Counted from the stretch's first letter, positions 32,338-45,335 are shown. The stretch: 64,000 bases of DNA from Pelobates cultripes (GCA_933207985.1 OW240912.1:365382409-365446408); one strand, 5' to 3'. The notes: generated from the sequence alone by a model not told the origin. A program made the numbers and translations.

Positions 32338-34650
32338 ACTAAATTTGAGAAGATAGTAATGAACGATATGGAAAAAATAAAAAAACCTGATTCTAAGGAA
32401 CAAAATTTAAAAATGTAAGTTTAAATAAAGACCCAACCAAGGATATCACACTAAGATATCTAGGGATACTGAATCAGAAAGAATATACATTTTTGGGTAT
32501 GCCCCATTACAAAATTCCCATCTTTTACTATCTTCCCAAGATACATAAAATTCAGGACAAACCACCGGGAAGACCTATTGTTTCTGGGATAGGATCAATA
32601 TCAAGTAAACTATCCCAGTACATAGATAAATGCCTACAACCCATTGTATGTACTTGCCAAAGCTATCTAAAGGACACCCTAAGTATCCTACATGTCTTAA
32701 ACAATTGTAAATGGGACAGTGAATGTTATATTGTCACAGCAGATGTAAATTCACTATACACGATCATTTCCCAAGAAAAAGGCTGTCAAGCAACAATATA
32801 TTTTTTAGAGGAATCCAACAAGTTTTGAAAGTCACAAATAGATTTTATTATAGAAGTAATTTAATGGATTTTAACTAACAATTATTTTTGGTTTGGGGAA
32901 CAATTCTTTTTACAAATCTGTGGTACGGCGATGGGCATGAGGATTGCACCCAGGTATGCTAATCTGTTCATGGTACTGTGGGAGCACACATTCATCTACA
33001 GTGACCATGAATGGATAACAAACCTCGTGACCTATCGCCAATATATTGATGATATCTTTTTTATATGGAAGGGAGACGAAATGTCTCCCCTTTGTAACTC
33101 ATCTGAATTCCAATGACTGGGATATTGCATTGACCAGCAATTTTAGCAAACAATCCGTAGACTTTCTGGATCTCAATATTTATGTAGAAGACAATATCTT
33201 GAAAACATGCACTTTCTTCAAAAAGGTTGACGTCAACAGCTACATAGGGGAGAAAAGTTGCCACTTCTCACCATGGCTGTTGAAACCATCTAAGGCACAA
33301 CTGCTACGTGTAATACACAACTGTACGGATGATATTAAGTTTCAAGAACAAGCTAATAAAATTATACAGGATTTTAAAGAAAAAGGATATAAAAAAAGAG
33401 TTATTAAGTACGCCCTATGATGAAGTAAAAAGCAAGGATATGGGCGATTTAATGCAATATAAAGAAAAAACAAAAGACAAAAACTTTCAGCACCTTAACT
33501 TTATTTGTGATTTTAATTGTAACAATAAACAATTGAAAAGAATTATAAATAAATACTGGCCTATTCTTAAGAATGACATTATCCTTAACAGCATACTCCC
33601 AGAGAGCCCGATCATCACAATTAGAGGGGCACAAAACCTAAGAAGAAATCTAGTGCGTAATCACATACCGCCCAAAGCCACAAAAAAACTATTCCTTTAA
33701 TGAAGCAAACGGTTTCTATGGCTGTGGCTTATGTGGAGCATGCAAGAATACAAACAGTAGAAAAAGATTAATAAAATAATTTAATCATCCACAAAAAAAA
33801 CCAAAAAAAATTCTAAAATCAAACAATTGATCACTTGTAACTCCATATAATATATATTATTAAATACCCATGTGGTTTAGCCTATATCGGCAGAACAACT
33901 AGGGCACTACGAATAAGAATTCAGAAACATTTTAAGCTACACCATAATAGTGACCTTAGCCACATGCAGTTTTGGGGTATTCAGAAAAATAATATGAGTT
34001 GGAGAGAAGGTGACTTGGTAAAAAAAAATTGGTCAAATGGAGATGCAGTGGATTTTTAATTTGAATACCATGCAACCATACAGACTTTGAACTTCGTAAT
34101 TTTTTATAAAATAGTTTATCAATATACCAATTTTATACAATGATTGCATTTTTTTGTATTAGTCTGTATACATATTTATGTTCCTCTTATTAGCATATTT
34201 GTAAAGATTTATTTGTCTTATGAGCATTTTATATGCATAAATATTGGGACTTTGTCACCAGTAACAAAAATGGACAATTCTGGAATAGACTGGTAAAAAG
34301 AACACCTCCTATTTCATCAATATTCAGAAAGGAAATGACAAAAGCGGCTGAACAAACTCAGAAGTTCGGTCTGACTCCATACGATTTGAAGTCAGACAAT
34401 ACTAATGCAGGCTAGAGCATCAGCTGAGTGAATGCACACTCAGCTCAGCTTGGCAGTATCAAAAGCGATGCTCAACCAATGAGAAGATTGGGAGGGGCAC
34501 TTAAACACGGACAGCAGCAGCAATGGAAATACTGATTGAAAAAGCCAGATAGAACCGGTGAAACACATCTTGGATTTTGGCCTTTGGACTATTTACTACA
34601 AGGATGTTTTTACAGTGTATGTTTATTATTTTTTATATCAAATAAATTGT
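32338..34650 (+). mobile_element. Penelope-like element with RT and GIY-YIG remnants
   Basis: The plus strand encodes, in pieces, the Penelope-type protein: IPIFYYLPKIHK and GRPIVSGIGSISSK (32505-32610), VTADVNSLYT (32737), ICGTAMGMRIAPRYANLFM (32915-32970), the catalytic YIDD followed by IFFIW (33040-33070), SVDFLDLNIYVEDN (33157), then a linker frame to 33700 (RGAQNLRRNLVRNHI). YIGRTTRALRIRIQKHF at 33879-33930 is the GIY-YIG nuclease motif. Stops and frameshifts at about 32828, 33116, 33420 and 33700 break it. The downstream region holds GAACCGGTGAAACACATCTT. Penelope elements prime at nuclease-made nicks and often leave partial tandem copies; the tail copy at 31872 might reflect that. Confidence 0.86.
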
Positions 34651-35384
34651 ATTTTACACTTTCAAACGATGTCCTATGGATATCCAAATTGCTGCTGCCA
34701 CCACTGCCACATCACTGCTGCTTAAAGAAGGGTTGTATCTCCTTCAATAGATACACATGCTGTTACACTAGGTGCCACATCTACGGTACCTAAGAAGGTG
34801 AGAAGTAAATAGTGTGTTATACCTCACTCTCACATCTAAAAGTTAATGAACCAAAGTTGGTTGTATTCCCTTTTTTTTTTTCCACATATGTGTCTAAGAA
34901 GAAGATTACTGATGTACTAAGAGTCCATGTGATTGGAACACTGATTTTTCAAGTTACCAGTAATCACTTGGACCAGATTACTACTGTTCCTTTACCCTTT
35001 TGGGGTAAGCTATTATTTAAATTAGCACTCACCACTATTAGTTCAATTCCGAACATATTGTCACATATTTTCTATTCTATTTACAATATCTCCACTTAAT
35101 AAGCTAGATAACCTGGAGCAATACTCTGATGGCAAATCAATCTTGTAAATATCCATACAAATTTTAATTCTCAGATATGAGAATAGCTCATTGTTTGGAA
35201 GAGAAAATTCTTCTTGTAATAGAGGAAATGGTTTAATATTAATACCATCCATATGTTAGTTTATATTTTTAATACCATGTCTTATGCAATTTAATAACTC
35301 AGCCATTGCCGGTCCCAAGTCTGGATGAAAAAGGAGGAGGGTTGGGCATGAGGCTAGCAACCTTACCCTAGAAAAACCTCAACC
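34651..35384. other. No gene seen
   Basis: AT-rich spacer with a poly(T) run near 34870. On the minus strand 35252-35061 is open and could be a LINE scrap similar in style to the L1 at 38.4-42.8 kb, but I cannot show it. Confidence 0.35.
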
Positions 35385-38300
35385 GCTACAGAAATGCCAA
35401 AAAGAGAAACAGAGACTCATTTCCTGGAAGGTGGAGGACCTCAGACAATTCGGAGACGCATGACGATAGGTGGTGAAAGCTGAAAGGAAGCCACCAAGCC
35501 AATTACCCTTCTTTCGACCGGGAGAACCCACATTGGCACATGAAATGTTACATCCATGTACGAGGCAGGCAAGAGTAAGCAGGTATCTGCCGAGATCAAG
35601 AAGAACAACCTGATCATACTGGGCATCAGCGAAACCAAATGGACACAAGCAGGACAGAGGAGACTTATGACAGGAGAGCTGTTGCTGTACTCGAGGCAGT
35701 AAGAGAGTGATGCAACCCACATGCAAGGAGTAGGTTTTATGTTGTCCAAGCAAGCACAAAGGGCACTGATTGGATGGGAGGCGCACAGCCCCAGAATAAT
35801 CACAGCATCCTTTAGAACCAAGCAGAAGAAGGTTAAGCTCAACATCATCCAGAGTTACACTTCAACCAATGATTCTGATACAGAAGACAAGGACGAGTTT
35901 TACAATAGACTGCAGAAAATCGTAGAGACATTCCGAGCCAGAGACATCCTCATCCTTGTGGGAGGATTGGACCCGACAATACAGGATATGAACAAGTCAT
36001 GGGGATACATGGACTGTGAGTGATGAACGATAATGGGGAGAGATTTGTGGAATTGTTTGCACTCAACAACCTGGTCATTGGAGGTAGCATCTTTCATCAC
36101 AAGCGGATGCACAAAAACAGTGTGACAGAGAACCAGATTGACCATATCTGCATTAGCAAGATTTTTAGAAGATCCCTGCAGGACGTTATAGTTAGAAGAC
36201 GAGCAGATGTGGCATCCAACCACCACCTAGTAGTAGCCAGCATGCAGCTGAAGTTAAAAAAAAACTGGATGGAAACAACACAGTGTAGAGTGAAGTATGA
36301 TGTCAGTTGAAGAACAAGTTTGAAGAACAAGTTTGAGGTGTTACATGAGCTGCACGAGAAAGGGGAAAGAATCGGTGTACAGGCCAGCTGGCAGACAATA
36401 AAAGATACACTGAGAACAGCCTGTCAAGAAGTGGTCGGAGCAAAGAAACATCACCACAAAGATTGGATCACACCTGAGACCTTGGGCAAGATAGAAGAGA
36501 GAAAACAGAAGAAGGTGGCAGTAAACAACAGCAGGACTAGGGTAGAAAAAGCCAATGCCCAAGTGGAATACGCAGAAGTCCACAGAGCAGTGAAGAAGAG
36601 CATTAGGAAGGACAAGAAAGACTACATAGATGGACTGGCAGCTGAAGCAGAACAGGCAGCATACAACGGCAACATGAAACAGCTGTACAACACGACTAAG
36701 AAACTGTCTGGGAAGTACAGCACGCCAGAACGAACCGTCAAGGACAAGGAGGTAAAGGTGATCACTATACTAGCGCAGCAGATGAATAGATTGTCTGAAC
36801 ACTTTAAGGAGCTCCTGAATAGACCAGCACCACTAAATCCACGAGACATCAACCCAGCCAACGAAGATCTCCCCATCAACTGCAGCAAGCCAACAAGAGA
36901 AGAGATCAGGAAGGCCATCACCTTATGAAGAATGGGAAGGCAGCTGGACCTGATGACATACCAGCAGAGGCCCTAAAAGCAGACCTGAAATCATCAGATC
37001 TGGGAGGAAGAAGAGATACCGACTGACTGGAAGGAGGGTTATCTAATAAAGCTTCCAAATAAGGTTGACCTCAGCAACTGTAACAACTACAGAGGTATCA
37101 CACTCCTGTCAGTGCCAAGCAAGGTCTTCAACCGGATCCTCCTACAGCAGATGAAGGACCTTGTCGATCCATAACTACGAGATGAACAAACAGGTTTCCG
37201 GCAGAATCGATCATGCATGGAACAGATTGCAACACTGCACATCATAGTCGAGCAGTCCTTTGAGTGGAACTCATCGCTGTACATTAACTTCGTCGACTAT
37301 TAGAAGGAGTTTGACAGTGTGGATCGAGACGTCCTATGGAAGCTCCTCCGGCATTACGGCATCACAGCCATGGTGGTCAACCTGATCAAGAGCTCATACG
37401 AGAGAATGACCTGCAGAGTGATCCACGCAGGACAGCTTACCAACAACTTCCAGGTGAAGACTGGAGTCTGACAAGCATGCTTGTTATCCCCGTTCCTCTT
37501 CCTCATTGCCATTGACTGGATCATGAAGACATCCACCAGCGAACACAAAAATGGAATCCAGTGGACCTTGTGGAGTCAACTGGATGACTTGGACTTTGCC
37601 GATGACCTCACACTTCTCTCCCACATCCAGCAGCAGATGCAAGAGAAAATCAGTGTGTTGGCAGCTACAACAGCACAAGTTGGACTCATCATCCTCAAGT
37701 AGAAGACCAAGATCCTTAAGACCAACTTCAGCAACATTAACACAATCACCCTGAATGGAAGTCCCCTGGAAGAAGTACAGTTCTTCACCTACCTGGGCAG
37801 GATCATCGGCCAGCAAGGTGGAACAGATGCAGATGTCGAGGCAAGGATCGGCAAAGCAAGAGTTGCCATCATCCAGTTCAAGAACATCTGGGCTTCCAGA
37901 GAGCTTACTTGAGCACCAAGTCACCATCTGACTGTTCAACTTCAATGTGAAGTCAGTACTGCTGTACAGGGCTGAAACCTTGAGAACAATCAAAACCACC
38001 AATAGAAGAATCCAGACACTCATCAACAGCTGTCTCAGAAGGATTCTCAACACTCACTGGCTAAACACCATCAGTAACACCAACCTATGTGAAAGGACCT
38101 GCCAACTTTCAGTAGAGGCAGAAATCTTGAAGAGAATATGGGGCTGGGTAGGGCATACCCTATGCAAACCGCCAACCAACATCACCAGACAGGCTCTCAG
38201 GTGGAACCCCCAAGGAAAGAGGAAGAAAGGCCGTCCAAGAAACACCTGGCGACGCGACCTCGAGTCATCACAAGGGTGGGCTACACCTGGAGTTAACTAG

Positions 38301-38392
38301 AAAGAATGGCCCAGGACAAAAGTCTCTGGAGATCTACCTTTGGCAGCCCATACCACGGGAGGGGTGGAGAGCATAAGTAGAAGTAAATAGGT
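35385..38392 (+). mobile_element. RTE-like LINE, nearly full coding length, decayed
   Basis: The order on the plus strand is endonuclease then reverse transcriptase. The endonuclease region includes GTWNVTSMYEAGKSKQ (slightly altered), LGISETKWTQAGQRR (35620), RIITASFRTKQKK, ENQIDHICISKIFRRSLQDV (36130) and SNHHLVVASM. A long charged linker follows (36320-36928). The RT has LSNCNNYRGITLLSVPSKV (37070), DEQTGFRQNRSC, FVDY.KEFDSVDRDVLW (stop inside), LLSPFLFLIAIDWIMK, the catalytic FADD (37590), EEVQFFTYLGRIIG, and a C-terminal [18 protein letters not shown]. That C-terminus and the overall order fit the RTE clade. At least six in-frame stops or shifts make it inactive. The 5' end is poorly defined. 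Confidence 0.82.
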
Positions 38393-39939
38393 TATCCAAT
38401 TTCCTGCTATTTTCTATATTTGCTTCAACTATCTACATTTTTAAGAAATTAAGAAATATTTGTTCTAAATTCATTTTTTTCTTTAATCTTTCCAACTGTT
38501 CCATTAGATTATTTACAATAAGATTATTTTTCCAACTTTTTTAAATTATAAGGATCTGCAATATTCCATCTAGCTGTTTCCCAATTATTCATATTACTCA
38601 TATCACATTCGATTTGACACCAGAATTCTTTCTTATTGTTTTGTGATTGAGATCTGTATATATGTGTAAAATATAAGCTCTGTAAAGATCTCCAACTAGA
38701 GGCATGTTGATTCCACCTTTTTTAGTTTTCAATGTTAACCTTTTTCTACTTATTCTCGTTGTTCTACCTTTCCAGATGAAATCATCGTAGATTCTCTGGA
38801 TCATTGTTATCCATGGAGATGATACCTTCAAGGGAATCATCTGAAAAAGGTAAGACCATTTTGGTAGACCATTTCAAATAGTGTTTACTCTTCCCCACCA
38901 TGATATTTCATACATTCTCCATTCTTTTAGCATTTTATTACTTTGTCTTAGAAGTTTTAAAAAAATTCAACTCCAGGGTCCTTTGGACCTCTCCAACCAC
39001 CGTAAGACCTAAGTATTCCATACTCTGTTTTGCCCAAATAAATTTAAATTTTTTTTGGATTTGATCTGTTTCTGGTTTTGTAACATTAGAAGCCATAATT
39101 ACAGATTTATTGGTGTTTAGCTTAAAATTAGACACTATATTGTATTCTTCTATTTCCCTCATTAAAGCTGACATTGTTTCCTTTGGTGATGTTATAGTAA
39201 TTAAGATTTCGTCAACATAGAGATTTATTTTAGCCTCTGTTTTTTTCATCTTAAGACCCTTTATATTATTACAGTTTCAGATATTAGCTGCCAATGGTTA
39301 TAGACAAAATGAAAAGAAGAGGGGAAAGGGGACACCCCTGCCTAGTTCCGTTAGTAGGACCAAAAGAGGAGGAACAGATATTGGGGCCTGTTATTCTAGT
39401 TGTAGGGTTATCATATAGAGCCATTATTGCTTGTAAAAATTTCCCTGTTATACAAAACCTCTCCAGGACCGAGGCCAGGAGATCGCACCCGACTCTGTCA
39501 AAGGCCTTTTCTGCATCCAATGACAGTGTCAGGTGGGGAATCCTCCTCTTATTCACACAATCCAGGATATCAATAATCCTTCTAAAATTTGATGATGACG
39601 TTCTTCCCGGAACAAAACCTGGAATCTCCAATGATGGTTTTCAATCTAGCAGAGAGCACTGTTGCATATATTTTCATATCAACATTGATCAGTGATATTG
39701 GGCGATAGTTAGTGATCTCTGCTGGAGTCTTGCTTTAATATTGGGATAATGTTTACTCTTGTCATCTCTTCCGGGAATTTACCACCCTCTAATATATAAT
39801 TGAACACCTTAATCAGTATCTCTGTACTCCTAGAAGCATATGTCTTAAAAAAAAAAAAATTGGAAAAGCCATCGGGCCCTGGGGACTTGTATTTTTGTAA
39901 GTCACATATAGATCTTTCTATCTCCTCCTTAGTAATAGG

Positions 39940-40262
39940 TAGAGATGTCGCGAACCGTTCACGAACTTCCCACGAACGGCTCGCCACGGTTCGCCACGAA
40001 CCGTTCGCGGTGAGCTCCGGTCAGCTGACACATCCCAGCCAATCTCCAGCAGACCCTCCCTCCCAGACCCTCCCACCTCCTGGACAGCATCCATGTTGAG
40101 TTTCAACATGGATGCTGTCCAGGAGGTGGGAGGGTCTGGGAGGGAGGGTCTGCTGGAGATTGGCCGGGATGTGTCAGCTGACTGGAGCTCGTCACGAACG
40201 GTTCGTGGCGAACCGTGGCGAGCCGTTCGCGGGAAGTTCGCGAACGGTTCGCGACATCTCTA
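39940..40262. mobile_element. Near-perfect foldback hAT, 323 bp
   Basis: The whole element is one inverted repeat: arms of about 159 bases (39940-40098 and about 40104-40262) around a tiny loop at GTTGAGTTTCAAC. Termini are TAGAGATGTCGCGAACCG and its inverse CGGTTCGCGACATCTCTA. A perfect 8-bp duplication GTAATAGG flanks it (39932-39939, 40263-40270). It splits the L1 frame exactly within NRPIT/KEEIERSI, with the duplicated bases encoding part of PIT on both sides. Termini of the TAGAGATG type with 8-bp duplications fit hAT. There is no coding capacity. Confidence 0.93.
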
Positions 40263-40984
40263 GTAATAGGTCTATTTAGTTGATCTGTTTGAAAAATTTT
40301 AAGGGCAGGGAGAGAAGTCTTAGAGAGATACTTCTCTATCAATGATATTCCGGGTTTGGATTCTATATTATAGAGTTTAAAATATTAGTCATTAAAGGCT
40401 TGCCCAATTTCTTCAGGATTAACATATGCCCTTAAGTTGATTATTAATCTATTTACTATATTATCTGTTTGTTTTTTCTTCAGTTTTCTAGTAAGCATTT
40501 TATCTGCCCTATTTCCTCTATAATAATTGTTTATTTTCATTTTTCAATATTTGCTGTTATTCTTTCTGTAATTGTATCCCTAATTAAAGCTTTATTTTTA
40601 GTAAGTTTATCTAGAGTGTGCTGTGATAAGTTTATTTAATACTCTCTGCTCAGTTGATTGTGATTTTGATATAAGTATGATAGCGGTTGCCCGGCTTGCT
40701 TCTTTAATCGACTTTGCAATTTTATAAGGCCACGAGTCACAACCTTAAAAGCACACCAACAAATGACCGAAGTAGTATTTGACATATTATTTTCCAAAGC
40801 AAAATCTTCTATTTTATGTTCAATATGTTCACAGTTTACTTGATTTTCAAATAAGGAGTCCTTCAGTCTCCAGGTTGTTCTATTAAAGGAAGGATAATCA
40901 CCAGTCAGCTCCATTTCCAACATACTGTGGTCAGACCATACATTATCAATGATGTCTATATTTTGGCCTTTTCTATTAACATAC

Positions 40985-41057
40985 TTGAAAATGAGAGGAA
41001 TCTCAATGTATCTTTCCTGGTAAAATATTTTATAAATAAATAAATAAATAAATATGG
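40985..41057 (+). repeat. Short tail-like repeat with (AAAT)n
   Basis: AATCTCAATGTATCTTTCCT, GGTAAAATATTTTATAAATA then (AAAT)n interrupts the L1 endonuclease region. The form, a short conserved 3' stem followed by a tetranucleotide repeat, is that of a LINE or SINE 3' end inserted alone. Confidence 0.5.
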
Positions 41058-42881
41058 TTACCCCATATTATGTCTATTCTCAAAAGAGAGTGATGGACCC
41101 TGTAGAGATGAGTAAATTCCCTATCATCGGGATGGAACACCCTCCAGATATCAAAGAGATTATTTAAATTAAGCGTATTTGTTAGAGATTTTGCTTGTTT
41201 TGACATATTTCTGCTAATAATAGCTCCTGCTGGGATTTTTTTTATCCTAAATTGAATCTAGTATTGAATTGTAATCCCCTGCTATAACAAGAATACCTTC
41301 CTTCACCTCATCTACTTTTTCTAAAAAAAAAAATTATTTCAGTGATTGGGGGACATTTGGAAGGTATAAGTTTACCCCGGTATACTCAATAATATTTATT
41401 TTAGTCACCAGTATCATATATCATCCATCTTTATCCAAGAATTGATACAGGATCTCTACTTGGATAGTATTAGAGAACAATATGGCTACTCCACCTTTCT
41501 TTTTATTCTGTTCTTGAGGCATGGACTACCAAAGGGAATCCATTTGGATTCCATTGTCGTTTATCCATCAATTGCCAGTGAGTTTCCTGGAGAATGTTGA
41601 TCTCTTAATGGGTGAATTGAGACCCTGCACATTTACCGATATCAATTTAACCATGTTCCCCCTCGTTTAGGTTCCACTCTCTGCTACTACACAGACAGCA
41701 TACAATACAAACATAATTATCAATAATTTTCACATTGTTGCATTAAGGACCTGTCAGGGCCTCATATTCCGTTCTTTCAAAACAAGGATCTGGTAAAATT
41801 CTTACTGAGATCTAGTTTTGCGTGACATACATCATGCAAACTCTATATCTCTGAAAGAAATATAAAGAGGATGACTGATCCATATTGATCAGTAAATTAA
41901 TTTTACATGTATAATGTTAATGCCCCCATAATACCCGTAGGGCCGGAGATAGAGAGGAGAGAATTAAAAAATAATAATAATAATAATTACTTCCCCTTTC
42001 CCTTTCTTTTTTCTCTTCTATCCCTTAAACTTCTGTGTCTTGATTTTATTATAACTTTATAATACATCATATCCTTTATTACTTCCCTACCTTTTAATTT
42101 GGGAGAGTTGAATTAAAATGTTATCCTTAAAAGTGTGGAAGGTAAAAATGGTGCTAGTATATAAATGGATTAGGAATGAATAAGATCTTTGTATTTCTGT
42201 CCAATTATGTGTCTAACCTTACTCCTAAAGTATCATATCCCTTAAACCCCTCTATTGATTTTATCGGCTCTAGTACTCGTGTGTATACTTGTCTTTATAT
42301 TAACAAATATCATTTGTTGTGTTCATATGGCATATGTGCCTTAAAACTTTGTTATATCTCCTTTTACCTTAAATCGCCTCATATCCTTTTATCCTACCTC
42401 TTTCTTTTCTCATTGTTTTTTCTCAGTATTATTTGAAAAGAGAAAAAGTTAACTATTACATCCCTAGGAGTGCTTTCTGGGATACCCCTTGGTTTAGGTA
42501 ATCTGTGCCATCGATTCATTAGAAATGGGTATAGTTTGATGTAGCACTTGATAAATTTCGTCTTTCAGGGTTTTCACCATTGACTGTTTGCAATCTTTAA
42601 AAAAAGCTTGGGATACATATGAGTCTTCAGAATCTTGGGAGACCTCTAGTAATTTCTGTTCAGCCTTATCAGTATTTACTATTATAGATTTCTCTTTCTG
42701 AGCTAATGGGGAGAAAAATCCAGGTAAACTCTTATCTAATTTATTCTCTCTTTTATCCCTTTTAGTCGCCTGGCCTTTAGTAGCCATTCTTAGTATTTAA
42801 GGGATTTTCATTATATCCCTTTAGGGTATCAAAAGCAAAACAGAAAACAATACACTTAGCAATAATTTCCCAATGTGCTAA

Positions 42882-43081
42882 TGTCAGGAATAGCTGATAC
42901 CCAACACGCAGAACTTCTGGCTTTCCTCATCGTTGCGACTCATTCTGTGTTCTGACCTCGGCGAGTATTTTGACTATTCTTGGGTATGTTAAGTGCGGCC
43001 ATTCTAAGGTCCGGTTAGACATTATCCTTAGTTTTTAGGTGTAATACAATTCTGCTAGCTGGATCAACTATAATCCTGACA
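42882..43081. mobile_element. Rearranged chromovirus LTR remnant, 200 bp
   Basis: It begins TGTCAGGAATAGCTGATACC, CAACACGCAGAA, matching the plus-strand left end of the LTR at 6994 (an LTR 3' end read in antisense). It ends with TTTTGACTATTCTTGGGTAT, GCGGCCATTCTAAGGTCCGG and TAATCCTGACA, the LTR 3' end in sense. So the two ends of the fragment are the same LTR end in opposite orientations. There is no clear 5-bp duplication (GCTAA left, CTACA right). Confidence 0.65.
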
Positions 43082-45265
43082 CTACAGAGTTTAACAGATT
43101 ACATATCACAATATTTTGGCTACTGATTTAGCTTTCGTTTGCATGATTTCACATTGGAATGCAGAGCTACCTTGGACAAGGAATCATTTATTAGAGATAG
43201 CGTTTGTTTTTTTGCTCAAAATAAGATTGAACATTCCAACATTAATCAACTTGTTGTTTTTAATTTTAAAATATATATATCTAAATTGATAAATTGCAGC
43301 TTTTTACTTCTTGTTTCTTTTTTTGTTTGTAGATTTTAAAATAGGTGGAATCTTTCCAAAATTTTTAAATCATAATTTAAGGCATCTGGGTAAGTAAAAA
43401 TTGTTAATGTTTCATTTGGAAAAGAGAAGAACTCAGTTGCACAAGGGGTTCCTATATTTGTACACTAACGGCATTATCTGAGCCCAAGCAAAAATCCAGT
43501 GCTGTAGTTTTCCTTAGTGCTAACTGTCCTACTATCAACTTGGGCCATTAATTCCAAGTAATTGTCAACAACTTGCCCAGCACAGTTTTCATTTACCCTT
43601 CTTCATTAATTCTCCTTCTTTGTTAATTCTTGACCATTTTTTATGCATCACACATATATTAATCACCTGCTCGCTCTTTGTATGCCTAGCTTCAATCAAA
43701 TGTTACACACGTCAGAGAGAAGAAAATGCTAATGACAAAATAATGTCTGACTTTTGTTTTAGAAGAGTAGATATTACTCCATAGAACAAATGCAATAAAA
43801 AGCAACATCTGTCTGTGTTAAAGAGTGATGGGGTTATCAATGACGGCACCTGCTCTTTTTTCAACACAGTGGCAGTATGTGGTACAGGGATATAGGAGAA
43901 CGCTAACAAATACCGAAGCCATGTATGACCATAACAACCAGCTTTGTGGCTAGGAAAACTCTGATAATGGCTTTGAGTAACAATTATGCCAAATAATTCA
44001 TTTTAATCAAGATCTTGATCGAATGAAAGAAGACAAACATATCAATGTGTGTCAGATACAAGCTTTTGGGTGTATTTAATGCAGAACTATTTTCTAATTT
44101 AAACACAATTTTATGGGCGGCTGGGATGATCCCAGGTAATTTTATTAGACTAAAAGGAATATGGAAGGAGTAGCAGACTGATGAGTCACATATTTCTCTG
44201 TTTATGACATTACCCATAACGTTTAAATGGTTGGCATCTTTAAAACCTGTGTGGGTTACATCATGTATTTATATGCCTTAGTTAAAGAAGAATGCCTCAG
44301 ACTTAAAAGGAAATACGGTATATTTGGGGTTTCCATTTTAATCTAGTATTTTCCCATTTACCTTCAGAAATGTTATTTTCTCATGTGATCCATTAATACA
44401 AACTTAGCATAAAAATGAGTTCTAGGAGACAGGTTTCCCCCTTCTCCTTGAAAATAGATTCATTTCTTATATGTCTCTATCTACTTAACATGTTTTCATC
44501 TTTTCATCTACTAAACATATACTACAAATAGACTCTAAGACAAACAATGCTACAACGTTTTGCCTGACTATTGCAAAATATACCAGGGGGAACTTCACAT
44601 TTTAAACTTATATTGCTGAGAGAATTAGAGAATGTTTCCGTTTCAGGCTCATCAATTTCTGACAATTCCCTGTTTAGTGAACATTCAATGCCTGTATTCT
44701 CTGATGGGTTTATGTATTAAACTTGGAATTGTAGTATTCCTACAGCCATGAAAAAGTCAATTGTTCCTTTACTTGTATACAATATAACACATGACACAAT
44801 TCAGATTAAAGGCAAGGAAAGATTAAACCGAGATAATAAAGAATTATATACAATGGGATCATACTTATATCATATTCTATTCGTCTACTACTAGACGTCC
44901 AAAACAATGTAAGAGTTATATAAAAAAACAACGTGGGATAAATAAATGCATTGAAGACAATAAGATATACCTACGTTTTCAGATTTGTAGAATTTGAATA
45001 GGATAATGCCTTTTGAGTTACTCAAAAGATAAGCCTTTTATCAGGGCTCAAATGTCAAGTGCAAGACTGGTCTAAAAGTTTTCGCTACTGCAAGCCTAGA
45101 AAGTTCATGACACTTTCACCAGGGGTGAATTTCTACAGCTCGGGCTAAAATTTAACTTGTCTATGCCGAGTGTGTGAGTGTGGAATTTTAAGCCTCGCTT
45201 TTAACATACAAACAACAACAAATATGTATTTGCTAAGAGGAAACAATTTGATAAATATTGCAAAG
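43082..45265. other. No gene seen
   Basis: AT-rich spacer. None of the short open frames (for example 43139-43339, 43909-43712, 44217-43984) shows a domain I know. Confidence 0.45.
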
Positions 45266-45335
45266 TACTGTGGAATAAGTTGGCGCTATATAAATGCCAT
45301 TAATAAAAATAATAATAATAATAATAATAAAGGTA
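45266..45335 (+). mobile_element. L2-like LINE 3' tail
   Basis: TACTGTGGAATAAGTTGGCG, CTATATAAATGCCATTAATA and (AAT)n is the sense version of the tail seen at the end of the minus-strand LINE near 16966-17040. No coding part precedes it. Confidence 0.75.

Larger units (their letters stand above)
38395..42800 (-). mobile_element. L1-type LINE, decayed, minus strand
   Basis: Reading the minus strand from 42787: MATKGQATKRDKRENK opens an ORF1-like N-terminus (to 42494), and most of ORF1 is not recognisable. ORF2 begins near 41660. The endonuclease lies about 41650-41050 (ISVNVQGLNSP, VAILFSNTIQV, AGDYNSILDS), with stops. A linker runs about 40923-40340 (TWRLKDSLFENQV). The RT region lies 40340-38940: KYKSPGPDGF, IPGFVPGRTSSSNFRR, LSLDAEKAFDRV, NGTRQGCPLSPLLFILSI, then YVDE in place of YADD, then NTNKSVIMA. 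WKGRTTRISRKRLTLKTKKGG lies near 38780. Two insertions lie in it: a 323-bp hAT and a short tail-like repeat. Confidence 0.85.
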
